Source: an uncultured Taibaiella sp.
GTDB taxonomy: Bacteria > Bacteroidota > Bacteroidia > Chitinophagales > Chitinophagaceae
Direction: 5' to 3'
NCBI GenBank assembly: GCA_937871155.1
Contig: CALMXV010000500.1
Span: 1-13,427, forward strand
Length of the DNA stretch: 13,427 nucleotides
Translations under genes and position numbers: made by a program
The notes under the pieces: model-generated
Database searches by the model: none
Told to the model about the DNA's origin: nothing
The model's input: the letters and a program-made list of their open reading frames with translations, nothing else
Shown here: piece by piece, positions 1-9,290 of the stretch
How the letters are laid out: each line of letters opens with the position of its first letter
How positions within the stretch are numbered: the stretch's first letter is position 1

Positions 1-1652
1 TACAAGCTATTCGAAAAGCAGTTCCCAATATCTTGTTACAAATGCTGATGCGTGGTATGAATGGTGTGGGATATGCTGCCTATCCAGATAATCTAATAGA
101 AAAATTTGTTGAAAAATCATGGGAAAACGGCATTGATATCTTCCGCATTTTCGATTCATTAAATTGGATGGAAAACATAGCACCTTGTATTGAAATGGTG
201 CGAAAAAAGACAAATGCTATAGCAGAAGGAGCTTTTTGTTATACCGGTGATATACTTGATCCCAATAGAAAAAAATTCACCTTAGACTATTATCTACAAC
301 TTGCTAAAGACCTTGAAAATGCCGGCGCTCATATACTTTGTATTAAAGACATGTCCGGTTTACTGAAACCTTATGCAGCCAAAGAATTAATCACGGGTTT
401 AAAATCCACTGTAAACATTCCTGTTCATTTGCATACCCATGATACGTCTTCATTGCAACCAGCTACCTATTTAATGGCTCTGGAAGCCGGTGTAGATGTG
501 ATAGATTGCGCTATTGGTTCTTTGAGTGGTCTTACCTCACAACCTAATTTTAATGCAATTGTTGAATTGATGAAATTTCATCCGCGCGAAAATGCTTATG
601 ATATCAAATCACTTCAGCAATTCTCCGATTATTTTGGGGCAGTTCGCGAATACTACTACCCTTTCGAAAGCGGATTGAAAGCAGGCGCAGCAGATGTTTT
701 TCAACATGAAATTCCAGGAGGGCAATATTCCAACTTAAAGCCACAAGCTAAGGCATTAGGCCTTGGTGATAAGTTTGAACAAATCAAAGAAATGTATGCT
801 GTTGTCAACGATATGTTTGGAGACATAGTGAAGGTAACCCCTAGTAGTAAAGTGGTGGGCGACATGGCACAGTTCATGGTGGCTAATAATTTGTCTAAAG
901 AAGATATTTACACCAAAGGAGAAAGCATTTCCTTCCCTGAAAGCGTACATCAATTTTTTAGTGGAGAAATAGGAAGACCTACTGGAGGATTTCCAGAAGA
1001 CTTACAGAAGATTGTATTAAAGGATAAGCAGCCCATGACCTCACGTGCAGGCTTGCAATTACCACCTATAGATTTTGACAAAGCCTTAGCTGCTTTTAAA
1101 GCTAAGTTTGGAGCCGACCTTACCCTTCTAGATTTCCTTTCCTATCAGTTTTACCCTAAAGTTTTTGAGGATTATCTAATACAAAAAAGAAAATTCGGTG
1201 ACGTATCTGTTGTGCCAACACCAATATTTCTATATGGTTTGAAAGTAGGAGAAGATGCTACGATAGAGATAGCACAAGGGAAAACATTATTGATACGACT
1301 GTTGAGTATTGGTCCTATAGATGACCAAGGAAAAAGAACCTTATTTTTCAAACTCAATGGACAGACCAGAAACGTAGAAGTAGCCGACAAATCGGTGAAG
1401 GTAGTTTTGAAAGAAAATAAAAAAATAGAAGCTAACAATCCTTTACAAATCGGGGCACCTTTACAAGGGATGTTGTCAAAAGTATTGGTAAAAACGGGTG
1501 ATGAAGTAAAGAAAAACCAACCTTTGTTTGTAATAGAAGCAATGAAGATGGAAACTGTTGTTACCGCAGTTGCTACAGGTACTATCAAACATATTGAATT
1601 AGTAGTAGGTAGCTTAGTGAATACAGGAGATTTGGTAGTAGAATGGGCGTAA
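1..1652 (+). CDS. pyc: Pyruvate carboxylase, C-terminal part (5' end outside window)
   Basis: Biotin-dependent enzyme that carboxylates pyruvate to oxaloacetate (anaplerosis) in the cytoplasm. The frame is open from the left edge (first full codon at 3), so the biotin carboxylase half lies outside. Seen here: the carboxyltransferase TIM barrel beginning RKAVPN, with MRGMNGVGY; the lysine expected to be carboxylated in CIKDMS (codon 345-347); the metal-binding histidines of HLHTHD (codons 426 and 432); the PC-specific tether with GEIGRPTGGFPEDL; and a C-terminal biotinyl domain with EAMKM, biotinylated lysine at codon 1545-1547. The match to single-chain pyruvate carboxylase is closer than to oxaloacetate decarboxylase alpha subunit (CYTGDILDP, LLKPYAAK), though a separate PycB-type subunit cannot be excluded without the upstream sequence. 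It ends against a shared terminator with rplQ. No damage is seen. Confidence 0.93.
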   Translation, partial: QAIRKAVPNILLQMLMRGMNGVGYAAYPDNLIEKFVEKSWENGIDIFRIFDSLNWMENIAPCIEMVRKKTNAIAEGAFCYTGDILDPNRKKFTLDYYLQLAKDLENAGAHILCIKDMSGLLKPYAAKELITGLKSTVNIPVHLHTHDTSSLQPATYLMALEAGVDVIDCAIGSLSGLTSQPNFNAIVELMKFHPRENAYDIKSLQQFSDYFGAVREYYYPFESGLKAGAADVFQHEIPGGQYSNLKPQAKALGLGDKFEQIKEMYAVVNDMFGDIVKVTPSSKVVGDMAQFMVANNLSKEDIYTKGESISFPESVHQFFSGEIGRPTGGFPEDLQKIVLKDKQPMTSRAGLQLPPIDFDKALAAFKAKFGADLTLLDFLSYQFYPKVFEDYLIQKRKFGDVSVVPTPIFLYGLKVGEDATIEIAQGKTLLIRLLSIGPIDDQGKRTLFFKLNGQTRNVEVADKSVKVVLKENKKIEANNPLQIGAPLQGMLSKVLVKTGDEVKKNQPLFVIEAMKMETVVTAVATGTIKHIELVVGSLVNTGDLVVEWA

Positions 1653-1673
1653 TAATAAACATAAACATAAACA

Positions 1674-1718
1674 AAGAGGCTGTCCTTATCGGACAGCCTC
1701 TTAAGTTTTATTATAGAT
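1674..1718. terminator. Bidirectional intrinsic terminator between pyc and rplQ
   Basis: A perfect 12-bp stem (1674-1685 with 1691-1702, GC-rich core GAGGCTGTCC) closes a 5-nt loop. It is followed on the plus strand by TTAAGTTTTATTA, and on the minus strand by a T-rich run read from the sequence before the stem. It lies between two converging genes and can serve both. Confidence 0.85.
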
Positions 1719-1733
1719 TAACTAGAGAAATAA

Positions 1734-2480
1734 TTAAGCTTCTTTACCGCCTTTCAATTCATCTTGCCAAGCTTTCAATTCATCCATTTTGCCTTCAGCA
1801 GCCATTTTAGCTTGTTCAGACCAAGTGGTAGCATCAGCCGCATTGAAATTACCTTCAGCAGCATCTAAGATAGCTTTGATTTCTTCTGCAGTTTTTTCAG
1901 CTAATGCAGCAAACGTAGTGATTCCGTTTTCATTTAAGACCGCAGCAATTTTAGGACCGATACCTTCGATGATTGCTAAGTCATCAACAGCAGGTGCAGC
2001 AACAGTTTCAGCTACAAAAGCTTGTGCTGGAGCAGCTGTAGTTTCTTCTTTCTTAGCAGAAGAACTTCTACGGCTACGACGAGTTTTCTTAGCGCTTTCG
2101 TCTTTACCAGTTTTGTAAATTTCGTTGAAATCTACTAGTTCGATCATGCCCATATCAGCAGCATCACCAAAACGACGAGGTAATTTGATAATACGAGTAT
2201 AACCACCTGGACGATTAGCAACTTTATCACCAATAGTTCCGAATAATTCTTTGATGGCTTCTTTATCTTGTAAATATCCAAATACTACACGACGATTGTG
2301 CATTGTATCTTCTTTGCTACGAGTAATCAAAGGCTCTACATACACACGCAAAGATTTTGCTTTAGTTAATGTAGTAGTGATACGCTTGTGCTCTATTAGT
2401 TGGCAAGCAAGATTTGACATGAGCGCTCTTCTGTGAGAGGCTGTACGACCTAGATTTTTGATTTTGTCTCCGTGACGCAT
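1734..2480 (-). CDS. rplQ: Ribosomal protein L17 (bL17) with C-terminal HhH-type extension
   Basis: Large-subunit ribosomal protein. Residues 1-118 are a standard L17 core ([12 protein letters not shown] start, [18 protein letters not shown], then [19 protein letters not shown] and MIELVDF). The protein is 248 residues, about twice the usual 115-130 for bacterial L17. A basic then Ala-rich linker (about 124-166, with [14 protein letters not shown]) leads to a second domain at about 168-248. That domain opens with [12 protein letters not shown], a helix-hairpin-helix GIGPK signature, and ends with a W...[19 protein letters not shown] stretch. From memory, this domain type also occurs attached to other Bacteroidota proteins, including L21. 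The start is the ATG beginning MRHG; there is no Shine-Dalgarno. It lies 89 bp downstream of rpoA on the same strand and is probably cotranscribed. The role of the extension is unknown; binding of rRNA or DNA is only an inference. Confidence 0.95.
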   Translation of the reverse strand: MRHGDKIKNLGRTASHRRALMSNLACQLIEHKRITTTLTKAKSLRVYVEPLITRSKEDTMHNRRVVFGYLQDKEAIKELFGTIGDKVANRPGGYTRIIKLPRRFGDAADMGMIELVDFNEIYKTGKDESAKKTRRSRRSSSAKKEETTAAPAQAFVAETVAAPAVDDLAIIEGIGPKIAAVLNENGITTFAALAEKTAEEIKAILDAAEGNFNAADATTWSEQAKMAAEGKMDELKAWQDELKGGKEA

Positions 2481-2512
2481 GACTGTTTGTTTTTATTTTG
2501 GTTGTTATGTTC

Positions 2513-2540
2513 CTTCACACCGTGTCAAAGAATTGTGAAG
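2513..2540 (-). promoter_or_regulatory. Intercistronic hairpin between rpoA and rplQ
   Basis: CTTCACA (2513-2519) and TGTGAAG (2534-2540) form a 7-bp inverted repeat with a 14-nt loop in the 89-bp gap. It has no U-tract, so it is not a classical terminator. It could be an RNA processing, stability or translational control element. No promoter box was found in the gap. Confidence 0.3.
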
Positions 2541-2569
2541 TACTGTTTAAAAATTATATTCGCTTTAGA

Positions 2570-3568
2570 TTAATCTTCGCTTCTTTGAAGTCTGCTGATA
2601 TCCATTCCGAAATGAAGACCTCTTTCTGCAAGAACTTGTTCGATTTCAGTTAGAGATTTCTGACCGAAGTTGCGGAACTTCATTAACTCATCTTGCGTGT
2701 ATTGTACTAATTCGCTTAGAGAGTTAATTTTTGCAGCTTTTAAGCAATTGAAAGCACGAACTGAAAGTTCTAAATCTTCCAATGGTGTGTGAAGTGTTTT
2801 ACGCAATTGAAGTGTTTCTTCATCTACTACGTTTTCTTTTTCTTCACGTTTAGTATCCAAGCTGATGTTTTCATCTGTGATAATCATCAAGTGTTGGATT
2901 AAGATGCGAGACGCTTCTTTTACTGCTTCTTCAGGGTGAATAGTTCCATCAGTAACTATTTCCATGATTAGTTTTTCGAAGTCTGTACGTTGTTCTACGC
3001 GGGTATTTTCAATGGTATATTTTACGTTCTTGATTGGAGTGTAAATAGAGTCAATTGCTATAACCCCTAATGGCCCTGCACCTTCTTTAGGACGGTTTTC
3101 GTCAGCAGGTACATAACCGCGACCTTTACCTATATGAAGTTCAATATTAAAAGTAGTGTTTGCTTCCATGTTGCAAATCACTAATTCCGGATTCATGATT
3201 TCAAAATTGTTAGTATGCTCACCAATCATACCTGCTGTAAAAGGTTCTCCTTTTATAGTCAATTCAATTTTTTCATGGTTTACATCGCTATCAATTACTT
3301 TCTTAAATCGAATTTGTTTTAAGTTCAAGATAATTTCAGTTACATCTTCTAAAACACCTTTGATGGTTGCAAACTCATGGTCTGCACCAGCAATTTTAAT
3401 AGAAGTAATTGCATAGCCTTCTAAGGAAGAAAGCAAAACACGGCGAAGAGCGTTACCTATGGTTACGCCAAAACCTGGTTCTAGGGGACGGAATTCGAAT
3501 TGTGCTTCGAAATCAGTTACTTTTTGTAAAACAATTTTGTCTGGTTTTTGGAAATTTAATATTGCCAT
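2570..3568 (-). CDS. rpoA: DNA-directed RNA polymerase subunit alpha
   Basis: Alpha subunit of RNA polymerase, 332 residues (normal length). The N-terminal assembly domain shows FEFRPLEPGFGVTIGNALRR and VLLSSLEGYAIT, typical of the dimerisation interface; the region around GKGRGYVPADENR follows. A linker around residue 240-260 joins the C-terminal domain (about 262-325). There the DNA-contact residues equivalent to E. coli Arg265 and Asn268 are kept (VRAFNC, R271 and N274), together with the second contact loop NFGQKSLTEI. The start is the ATG of MAILNFQKP. It is followed by rplQ, as usual, but the gene upstream is a tyrosine phenol-lyase instead of rpsD, and a separate promoter with a long leader precedes it. 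Confidence 0.98.
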   Translation of the reverse strand: MAILNFQKPDKIVLQKVTDFEAQFEFRPLEPGFGVTIGNALRRVLLSSLEGYAITSIKIAGADHEFATIKGVLEDVTEIILNLKQIRFKKVIDSDVNHEKIELTIKGEPFTAGMIGEHTNNFEIMNPELVICNMEANTTFNIELHIGKGRGYVPADENRPKEGAGPLGVIAIDSIYTPIKNVKYTIENTRVEQRTDFEKLIMEIVTDGTIHPEEAVKEASRILIQHLMIITDENISLDTKREEKENVVDEETLQLRKTLHTPLEDLELSVRAFNCLKAAKINSLSELVQYTQDELMKFRNFGQKSLTEIEQVLAERGLHFGMDISRLQRSED

Positions 3569-3717
3569 CTTTTTAGGTTTGTTGTTTTGGAATTTACTAT
3601 TTTAAAAGTTTAGAATCTTCAAATACAAGCTTTTGTAGTACACTTAACCGGTTCGGGATTCAACCTCCCACCGAAAAATTCTTACTAATACTAGGCTGGT
3701 ACTTGAATTTTGGTGGG
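3569..3717 (-). promoter_or_regulatory. Structured 5' leader of rpoA (candidate cis-regulatory RNA)
   Basis: Roughly 150 nt lie between the promoter box and the rpoA start. Read on the minus strand, three inverted repeats are visible. First is a long stem: CCCACC with GGTGGG (3712-3717 and 3667-3672), continued by AAAATTC with GAATTTT (3705-3711 and 3675-3681) after a 2-nt bulge. Second is a small GGTT/AACC hairpin (3662-3665 and 3650-3653). Third is TACAA/TTGTA around a 4-nt loop (3633-3637 and 3624-3628). I recognise no named riboswitch or ribosomal-protein leader. Autoregulation by a ribosomal protein would be plausible by analogy with alpha operon leaders, but is not shown. The outer stem lies so close to the -7 box that part of it may precede the transcription start. 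Confidence 0.4.
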
Positions 3718-3725
3718 CAAAGGTA
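3718..3725 (-). promoter_or_regulatory. Promoter -7 element for rpoA-rplQ
   Basis: TACCTTTG on the minus strand is a perfect match to the Bacteroidota -7 consensus TAnnTTTG. No clear TTG -33 element is seen at the usual 17-23 nt spacing. It sits about 150 nt upstream of the rpoA start. Confidence 0.6.
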
Positions 3726-3843
3726 AGGAATATGCATTGAATTTTACGGTTTATCAACAAATTTTTTAAATTATTGCTTCCCTCTCTTTACTATTGAAAA
3801 TTCAAATCCCTAAAAATTCATTTCAAAGAAATTGCCCAAAAGC

Positions 3844-3871
3844 AAAATGGCCATCCTAAGACAACCATTTT
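3844..3871 (-). terminator. Possible weak terminator after tpl
   Basis: A 7-bp stem, AAAATGG (3844-3850) with CCATTTT (3865-3871), has a 14-nt loop. On the minus strand it lies just beyond the tpl stop and is followed by GCTTTTGGG. It is AT-rich with a short U-run, hence the low confidence. Confidence 0.35.
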
Positions 3872-3895
3872 TACATTGATTCAACCTTCTTAAAT

Positions 3896-5404
<1,509 letters not shown>

Positions 5405-5438
5405 TCATATTTTACAATCAATCAAAACCAACAATTTC

Positions 5439-6809
5439 ATGTTTAAAACCATTATAGAACCATTCAAAATAAAGTCCGTAGAACCCATCTATATTACCAC
5501 AGAACAAGAACGAGAAGTACGAATAAAAGAGGCTCATTATAACCCTTTCTTATTGCATTCAAGAGATGTAATTATAGATATGCTTACCGATAGTGGCACC
5601 TCTGCTATGAGTGGCGAGCAGTGGGCGGGTATCATGCGAGGCGATGAGTCTTATGCCGGTGCAGCAAGTTGGGAACGTTTAGAAAATGAAATACAAGATT
5701 TAACAGGATATCCTTATGTATTACCTACACACCAAGGTCGTGCAGCTGAGCGTATCTTGTACGGTTACTTAGGTGGTGCCGGAAAATTGTTTATTAGCAA
5801 TACTCATTTTGATACCACACGAGCTAATATCGAATTTAGTGGTGCTACCGCTTTAGACATCCCTACTCCACTTGCAAAAGATAGAAATTCTGATTTCCAT
5901 TTTAAAGGGAATATGGATATCAAAGCTTTGGAAACTACCATTGCTACTACTAAAGATTCAATAGCCGCTGTGATTCTTACTGTAACTAACAATAGCGGTG
6001 GCGGACAACCGGTGAGTATGGAAAATGCGAAAGCCGTTGCTGCAGTTTGTAAAAAGCACCAATTATTATTTATTATAGATTGTTGTCGGATAGCAGAGAA
6101 CTCCTATTTTATCCGTCATTTTGAAAAGGGTTATGATCATTGTACCTATCGAGAGATTGCTCAAGAAATGTTTTCATTAGCTGATGGCTGTGTGATGAGT
6201 GCAAAGAAAGATGCGTTGGTGAATATTGGCGGTTTCCTTGCTTTAAAAAATAAAGAGCTTGCAGAAGCCTGCACCAATCTTTTAATCATTACAGAAGGAT
6301 TTGCAACGTATGGAGGCCTTGCCGGTCGTGATATGGAAGCCATAGCCATCGGGCTTAGAGAGGTGTTTGATGAAAGTTATTTGAATTATAGAATTACCAG
6401 TACACGTTACTTAGGCGAGCATATCCGTAACAAAGGAATCCCAGTGCTTTATCCGATAGGAGGTCATGCTGTGTATGTAGATGCTGGTGCATTATACCCG
6501 CATATTCCTGCTCACGAATACCCAGGACAGGCTTTAGTATGTGAGTTATATAAGAAAGGAGGGATTCGTGCTGTAGAAATAGGTTCAGTCATGTTTGGCA
6601 AGTACGACGAAAACCATCAATTGATTGCGGCACCAATAGAGTTAGTACGATTAGCCATTCCTAGAAGGGTATATACACAAAGTCATATCGACTACGTGGT
6701 TGAGGTTTTTGAAGAGATTGCAAAAACGGCGTCTCAAACAAAAGGTATAAAAATCATTAAAGAACCTCAATTTTTAAGACACTTTACAGCTCATTTCGAA
6801 AAGCTTTAA
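5439..6809 (+). CDS. tnaA: Tryptophanase (L-tryptophan indole-lyase)
   Basis: Cytoplasmic PLP enzyme cleaving L-tryptophan to indole, pyruvate and ammonium (EC 4.1.99.1); 456 residues, normal for the family. PLP lysine: second K of [13 protein letters not shown] (K257). It is closely related to the adjacent tyrosine phenol-lyase, but the discriminating sites are tryptophanase type: Asp125 in HFDTTR (E. coli Asp137), Ile381 in AVEIGSVMFG where the tyrosine enzyme has Arg, and His in LRHFTAHF (E. coli His463). The start chosen is ATG at 5439 (MFKTIIEPFKIKSVEP), which matches the family N-terminus; 29 earlier in-frame codons have no family similarity. No leader peptide like E. coli TnaC is evident in the 157-bp upstream spacer. 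A strong terminator follows. Substrate range is inferred from residues only. Confidence 0.92.
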   Translation: MFKTIIEPFKIKSVEPIYITTEQEREVRIKEAHYNPFLLHSRDVIIDMLTDSGTSAMSGEQWAGIMRGDESYAGAASWERLENEIQDLTGYPYVLPTHQGRAAERILYGYLGGAGKLFISNTHFDTTRANIEFSGATALDIPTPLAKDRNSDFHFKGNMDIKALETTIATTKDSIAAVILTVTNNSGGGQPVSMENAKAVAAVCKKHQLLFIIDCCRIAENSYFIRHFEKGYDHCTYREIAQEMFSLADGCVMSAKKDALVNIGGFLALKNKELAEACTNLLIITEGFATYGGLAGRDMEAIAIGLREVFDESYLNYRITSTRYLGEHIRNKGIPVLYPIGGHAVYVDAGALYPHIPAHEYPGQALVCELYKKGGIRAVEIGSVMFGKYDENHQLIAAPIELVRLAIPRRVYTQSHIDYVVEVFEEIAKTASQTKGIKIIKEPQFLRHFTAHFEKL

Positions 6810-6860
6810 AACTTATTTTTAAGAATTGGCTTTAATCTAATAAACCTTATTCCTTTTAAA

Positions 6861-6892
6861 AAAAATCCCTCAAGAACGTGCGAGGGATTTTT
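6861..6892. terminator. Bidirectional terminator between tnaA and the M13 peptidase gene
   Basis: An 11-bp stem, AAAAATCCCTC (6861-6871) with GAGGGATTTTT (6882-6892), has a 10-nt loop. An A-run precedes it and a T-run ends it, so it can terminate tnaA on the plus strand and the peptidase gene on the minus strand. Confidence 0.8.
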
Positions 6893-6912
6893 CATTTCAG
6901 TTTAATTTATGC

Positions 6913-8979
6913 TTACCATACTTTGGCTCTTTCGCTTTCCGGCTTATACATTTTATCTCCTTTTTTCACATTAAAAGCTTGATAAAACTCTTCCATGTTG
7001 CTTAACGGCCCATTACAACGCCATAGATTAGGAGAATGAGGATCGGTCACAATACGAGAAGCCATTTCTTCCGGACGGGTATTCGCTCTCCATACCTGCG
7101 CCCAGCTTAAAAAGAAACGTTGGTCTGGTGTGAAGCCATCAATTTTTTCTTGGCTTTGACCTTGTTTGGTTTTTTTGAAGGCTTCGTAAGCAATAGCTAA
7201 TCCTCCCAAGTCTGCAAGGTTTTCGCCCAACGTCAATTCTCCATTTACATGGGTATTTTCTAAAACAGTATAGCTGTTAAATTGCTTTACAACTACACCT
7301 GCTTTGTCTTCAAATTTTTTAGCATCTTCAGGAGTCCACCAATCTTTAAGGTTTCCATCTGCATCATATTGGCGACCTTGATCATCAAAACCATGCGTCA
7401 TTTCATGTCCGATAACTGCACCAATGCCTCCATAGTTTACAGCATCATCTGCGTTCATATCAAAGAAAGGATATTGTAAAATCCCAGCTGGGAAAACGAT
7501 TTCATTAAAAGCAGGATTATAATAGGCATTCACGGTTGGAGGTGTCATTTGCCATTCTGCTTTATCAACTGGTTTGCTTAATTTGCCAATCATATAATTA
7601 TATTCAAAAGCAGCTGAGGCTTCGGCATTTTGGTAGTAGCTTTTGTTAGAAATTGCTAACCCATCATAGCTTCTCCATTTATCAGGATAGCCAATTTTCT
7701 TGATGAATGTATTGAGTTTTACTAGGGCTTTTTGTTTGGTACTAGCACTCATCCAATCTAATCTGATGATACGAGCAGCATAGGTAGTTTGTAAATTATT
7801 TACCATTTCCAACATGCGGCTTTTGGCTTCCGGTTTAAAATTTTTCTCTACATACATCTGTCCTAGCAATTCTCCTAAAGAGCCATCAACAACATTCAAT
7901 ACCCGTTTCCAACGTGGCTTTTGCTCTTGTTGCCCTCTTACAGTTTTTCCATAAAAATCGAAATGTGTATTATCGATAGTTTCTGAAAGATAAGGGGCAG
8001 CATCACTTAATGTATGGAATTTCAAGTACACTTTCCAAACAGCTAATGGAGTAGCTTGTAGTTGAGTAGATACTTCTTCAAAAAACTTAGGCATACCTAC
8101 AATACATGTATTCTGAGAGCCAATTTTCAGGTTGGTGAAAACAGTATTCCAATTGATGTTAGGTGTTTGTTTGTTAAGCTGAGCAAGGGTGTATTTGTTG
8201 TACAGCTTATAAGGGTCGCGCATTTCTACACGAGTCATAGAGGCTTTTGCCAGTTTCTCTTCAAGAGTATAGATAGCCGCAGCTTCTTTTTCAGCTGTTG
8301 CTTTATTCATGCCCATCAACTCAAGCATTTTTACTTGATAAGCTTTATATGCTTCTCTGATTTTAACGGTACGTTCATCTGTACCAAAATAGTAATCTCT
8401 ATCCGGCATACCGATGCCACTTTGCACAAACTGTGCTATGTTTTGTGTCACATTTTTATCATCAGGGCTCACATAAAAACCAAATAGCTGACCATTACCT
8501 TCTGTATAGTTTTTAGCGATAAAATTCATGATGTCCTCTGAACTTCTCAATGCATCAATTTTCTTGAAGTAGGCATGTAAAGGGGCAATTCCGGCTTTAT
8601 TAATTGCATCAGTATTCATACCCGATTTGTAGAAATCACCCACCTTCTGAGCTGCACTACCTCTTTTAGCTTGTTGGTCTGCTGCAGCGGCATCCAATAA
8701 TTCATGCAGTGCTTTATAGTTGTTTTCTTGAAGCTCGTTAAAGCTTCCCCAGCGAGTTTCAGAACTAGGAATGGGATTGTTTTTTAGCCAAGTTCCATTG
8801 GCATAAAGAAAGAAATTGTCACCGGGTTTTACTTGTGCATCAATATTAGCCGGATCTAACAATGGTTTTGAGGATTCATTTTTTTTAGTCATAATGCTTT
8901 CATTACCGCCAGAGGCAGTAGCTGTTGTAGCTACTGAAGTAACAGCAACACTCATTAACACGAATTGTTTCAATAACAT
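6913..8979 (-). CDS. pepO: Secreted M13 family (neprilysin/PepO-like) zinc metallopeptidase
   Basis: Zinc endopeptidase cutting oligopeptides, likely in the periplasm; 688 residues, the usual M13 size. Residues 1-23 look like a signal peptide: K4, then hydrophobic FVLMSVAVTSVA, then small residues ATTATAS. There is no lipobox cysteine. The M13 N-terminal domain follows, with PGDNFFLYANGTWLKNNPIP. The catalytic part has NAYYNP (484-489, substrate backbone binding), HEMTH (525-529, zinc ligands H525 and H529, catalytic E526), and ENLADLGGL with third ligand E586 and D590. The C-terminus KVW matches the family's terminal VW motif. The start gives a proper signal peptide and lies 22 nt after a perfect -7 box; a later ATG at residue 30 would remove the signal. 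The gene stands alone. The symbol is a family label; the substrate is unknown. Confidence 0.92.
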   Translation of the reverse strand: MLLKQFVLMSVAVTSVATTATASGGNESIMTKKNESSKPLLDPANIDAQVKPGDNFFLYANGTWLKNNPIPSSETRWGSFNELQENNYKALHELLDAAAADQQAKRGSAAQKVGDFYKSGMNTDAINKAGIAPLHAYFKKIDALRSSEDIMNFIAKNYTEGNGQLFGFYVSPDDKNVTQNIAQFVQSGIGMPDRDYYFGTDERTVKIREAYKAYQVKMLELMGMNKATAEKEAAAIYTLEEKLAKASMTRVEMRDPYKLYNKYTLAQLNKQTPNINWNTVFTNLKIGSQNTCIVGMPKFFEEVSTQLQATPLAVWKVYLKFHTLSDAAPYLSETIDNTHFDFYGKTVRGQQEQKPRWKRVLNVVDGSLGELLGQMYVEKNFKPEAKSRMLEMVNNLQTTYAARIIRLDWMSASTKQKALVKLNTFIKKIGYPDKWRSYDGLAISNKSYYQNAEASAAFEYNYMIGKLSKPVDKAEWQMTPPTVNAYYNPAFNEIVFPAGILQYPFFDMNADDAVNYGGIGAVIGHEMTHGFDDQGRQYDADGNLKDWWTPEDAKKFEDKAGVVVKQFNSYTVLENTHVNGELTLGENLADLGGLAIAYEAFKKTKQGQSQEKIDGFTPDQRFFLSWAQVWRANTRPEEMASRIVTDPHSPNLWRCNGPLSNMEEFYQAFNVKKGDKMYKPESERAKVW

Positions 8980-9001
8980 ATTTATAAAAATATTAGGAGC
9001 G

Positions 9002-9009
9002 CAAAATTA
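9002..9009 (-). promoter_or_regulatory. Promoter -7 element for the M13 peptidase gene
   Basis: TAATTTTG on the minus strand matches TAnnTTTG perfectly. A weak TTC-type -33 lies about 17 nt upstream. The box is 22 nt before the start codon, so the leader is short. Confidence 0.6.
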
Positions 9010-9106
9010 CAACTATTGAATTTCAGAAGTGAGATATAAGAACGTTAAAAAATGGGGGAAATTATTTGAGGGAAGAGCCAACAATGAACTGAAATATTGT
9101 AGAAAT

Positions 9107-9142
9107 AAAAAGCACTTAGTATTTTATTAACTAAGTGCTTTT
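9107..9142 (-). terminator. Intrinsic terminator of tRNA-Cys
   Basis: A perfect 13-bp stem, AAAAGCACTTAGT (9108-9120) with ACTAAGTGCTTTT (9130-9142), has a 9-nt loop and lies just past the tRNA 3' end. On the minus strand it runs into TTTTTATTTC. Confidence 0.8.
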
Positions 9143-9149
9143 GGGAAAG

Positions 9150-9220
9150 AGGTCGAGAGCGGATTCGAACCGCTGTACAAGCTTTTGCAGAGCTCTGCCT
9201 AGCCACTCGGCCACCCGACC
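9150..9220 (-). tRNA. tRNA-Cys (anticodon GCA)
   Basis: A complete 71-nt cloverleaf on the minus strand. The acceptor stem is GGTCGGG with CTCGACC (one G-T pair). The D arm is GCC/GGC around GAGTGGCTA. The anticodon stem is GAGCT/AGCTT around loop CTGCAAA, with anticodon GCA at 9186-9188. The T arm is AGCGG/CCGCT around TTCGAAT. The discriminator is T, typical for tRNA-Cys. CCA is not encoded. The A36-A37-A38 run is the usual recognition motif for isopentenylation of A37. Confidence 0.96.
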
Positions 9221-9236
9221 CTTTGCTAAGGGATGG

Positions 9237-9266
9237 CAAATGTAGTAAAATTTCGTTTCTTTACAA
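9237..9266 (-). promoter_or_regulatory. Promoter of tRNA-Cys
   Basis: On the minus strand, TTG (9264-9266) is followed after 19 nt by TACATTTG (9237-9244). Both Bacteroidota elements are present at correct spacing, 16 nt before the mature tRNA 5' end. This is the best-formed promoter in the window. Confidence 0.72.
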
Positions 9267-9290
9267 GTCCAAAAACAAATCTTTATTACA

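Larger units (their letters stand above)
3569..3895. other. Gene-free spacer between tpl and rpoA
   Basis: This 327-bp stretch holds no credible reading frame on either strand. Its rpoA-proximal half contains the rpoA promoter box and leader. Its tpl-proximal half (about 3726-3895) is AT-rich and contains only a weak hairpin beyond the tpl stop. No rpsD remnant is visible. Confidence 0.8.

Noticed and set aside
1172..1588. A 138-codon minus-strand frame inside pyc
   Set aside because: It is antisense to the biotinyl domain of pyruvate carboxylase and has no independent support.
3645..3672. GGTTCGGGATTC on the plus strand looks like a tRNA T arm
   Set aside because: No acceptor, D or anticodon arm can be fitted around it, so it is only part of the rpoA leader repeats.
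8062..8487. A 141-codon plus-strand frame inside the M13 peptidase gene
   Set aside because: It is antisense to a well-supported conserved coding region, and its composition looks like a mirror of that gene.
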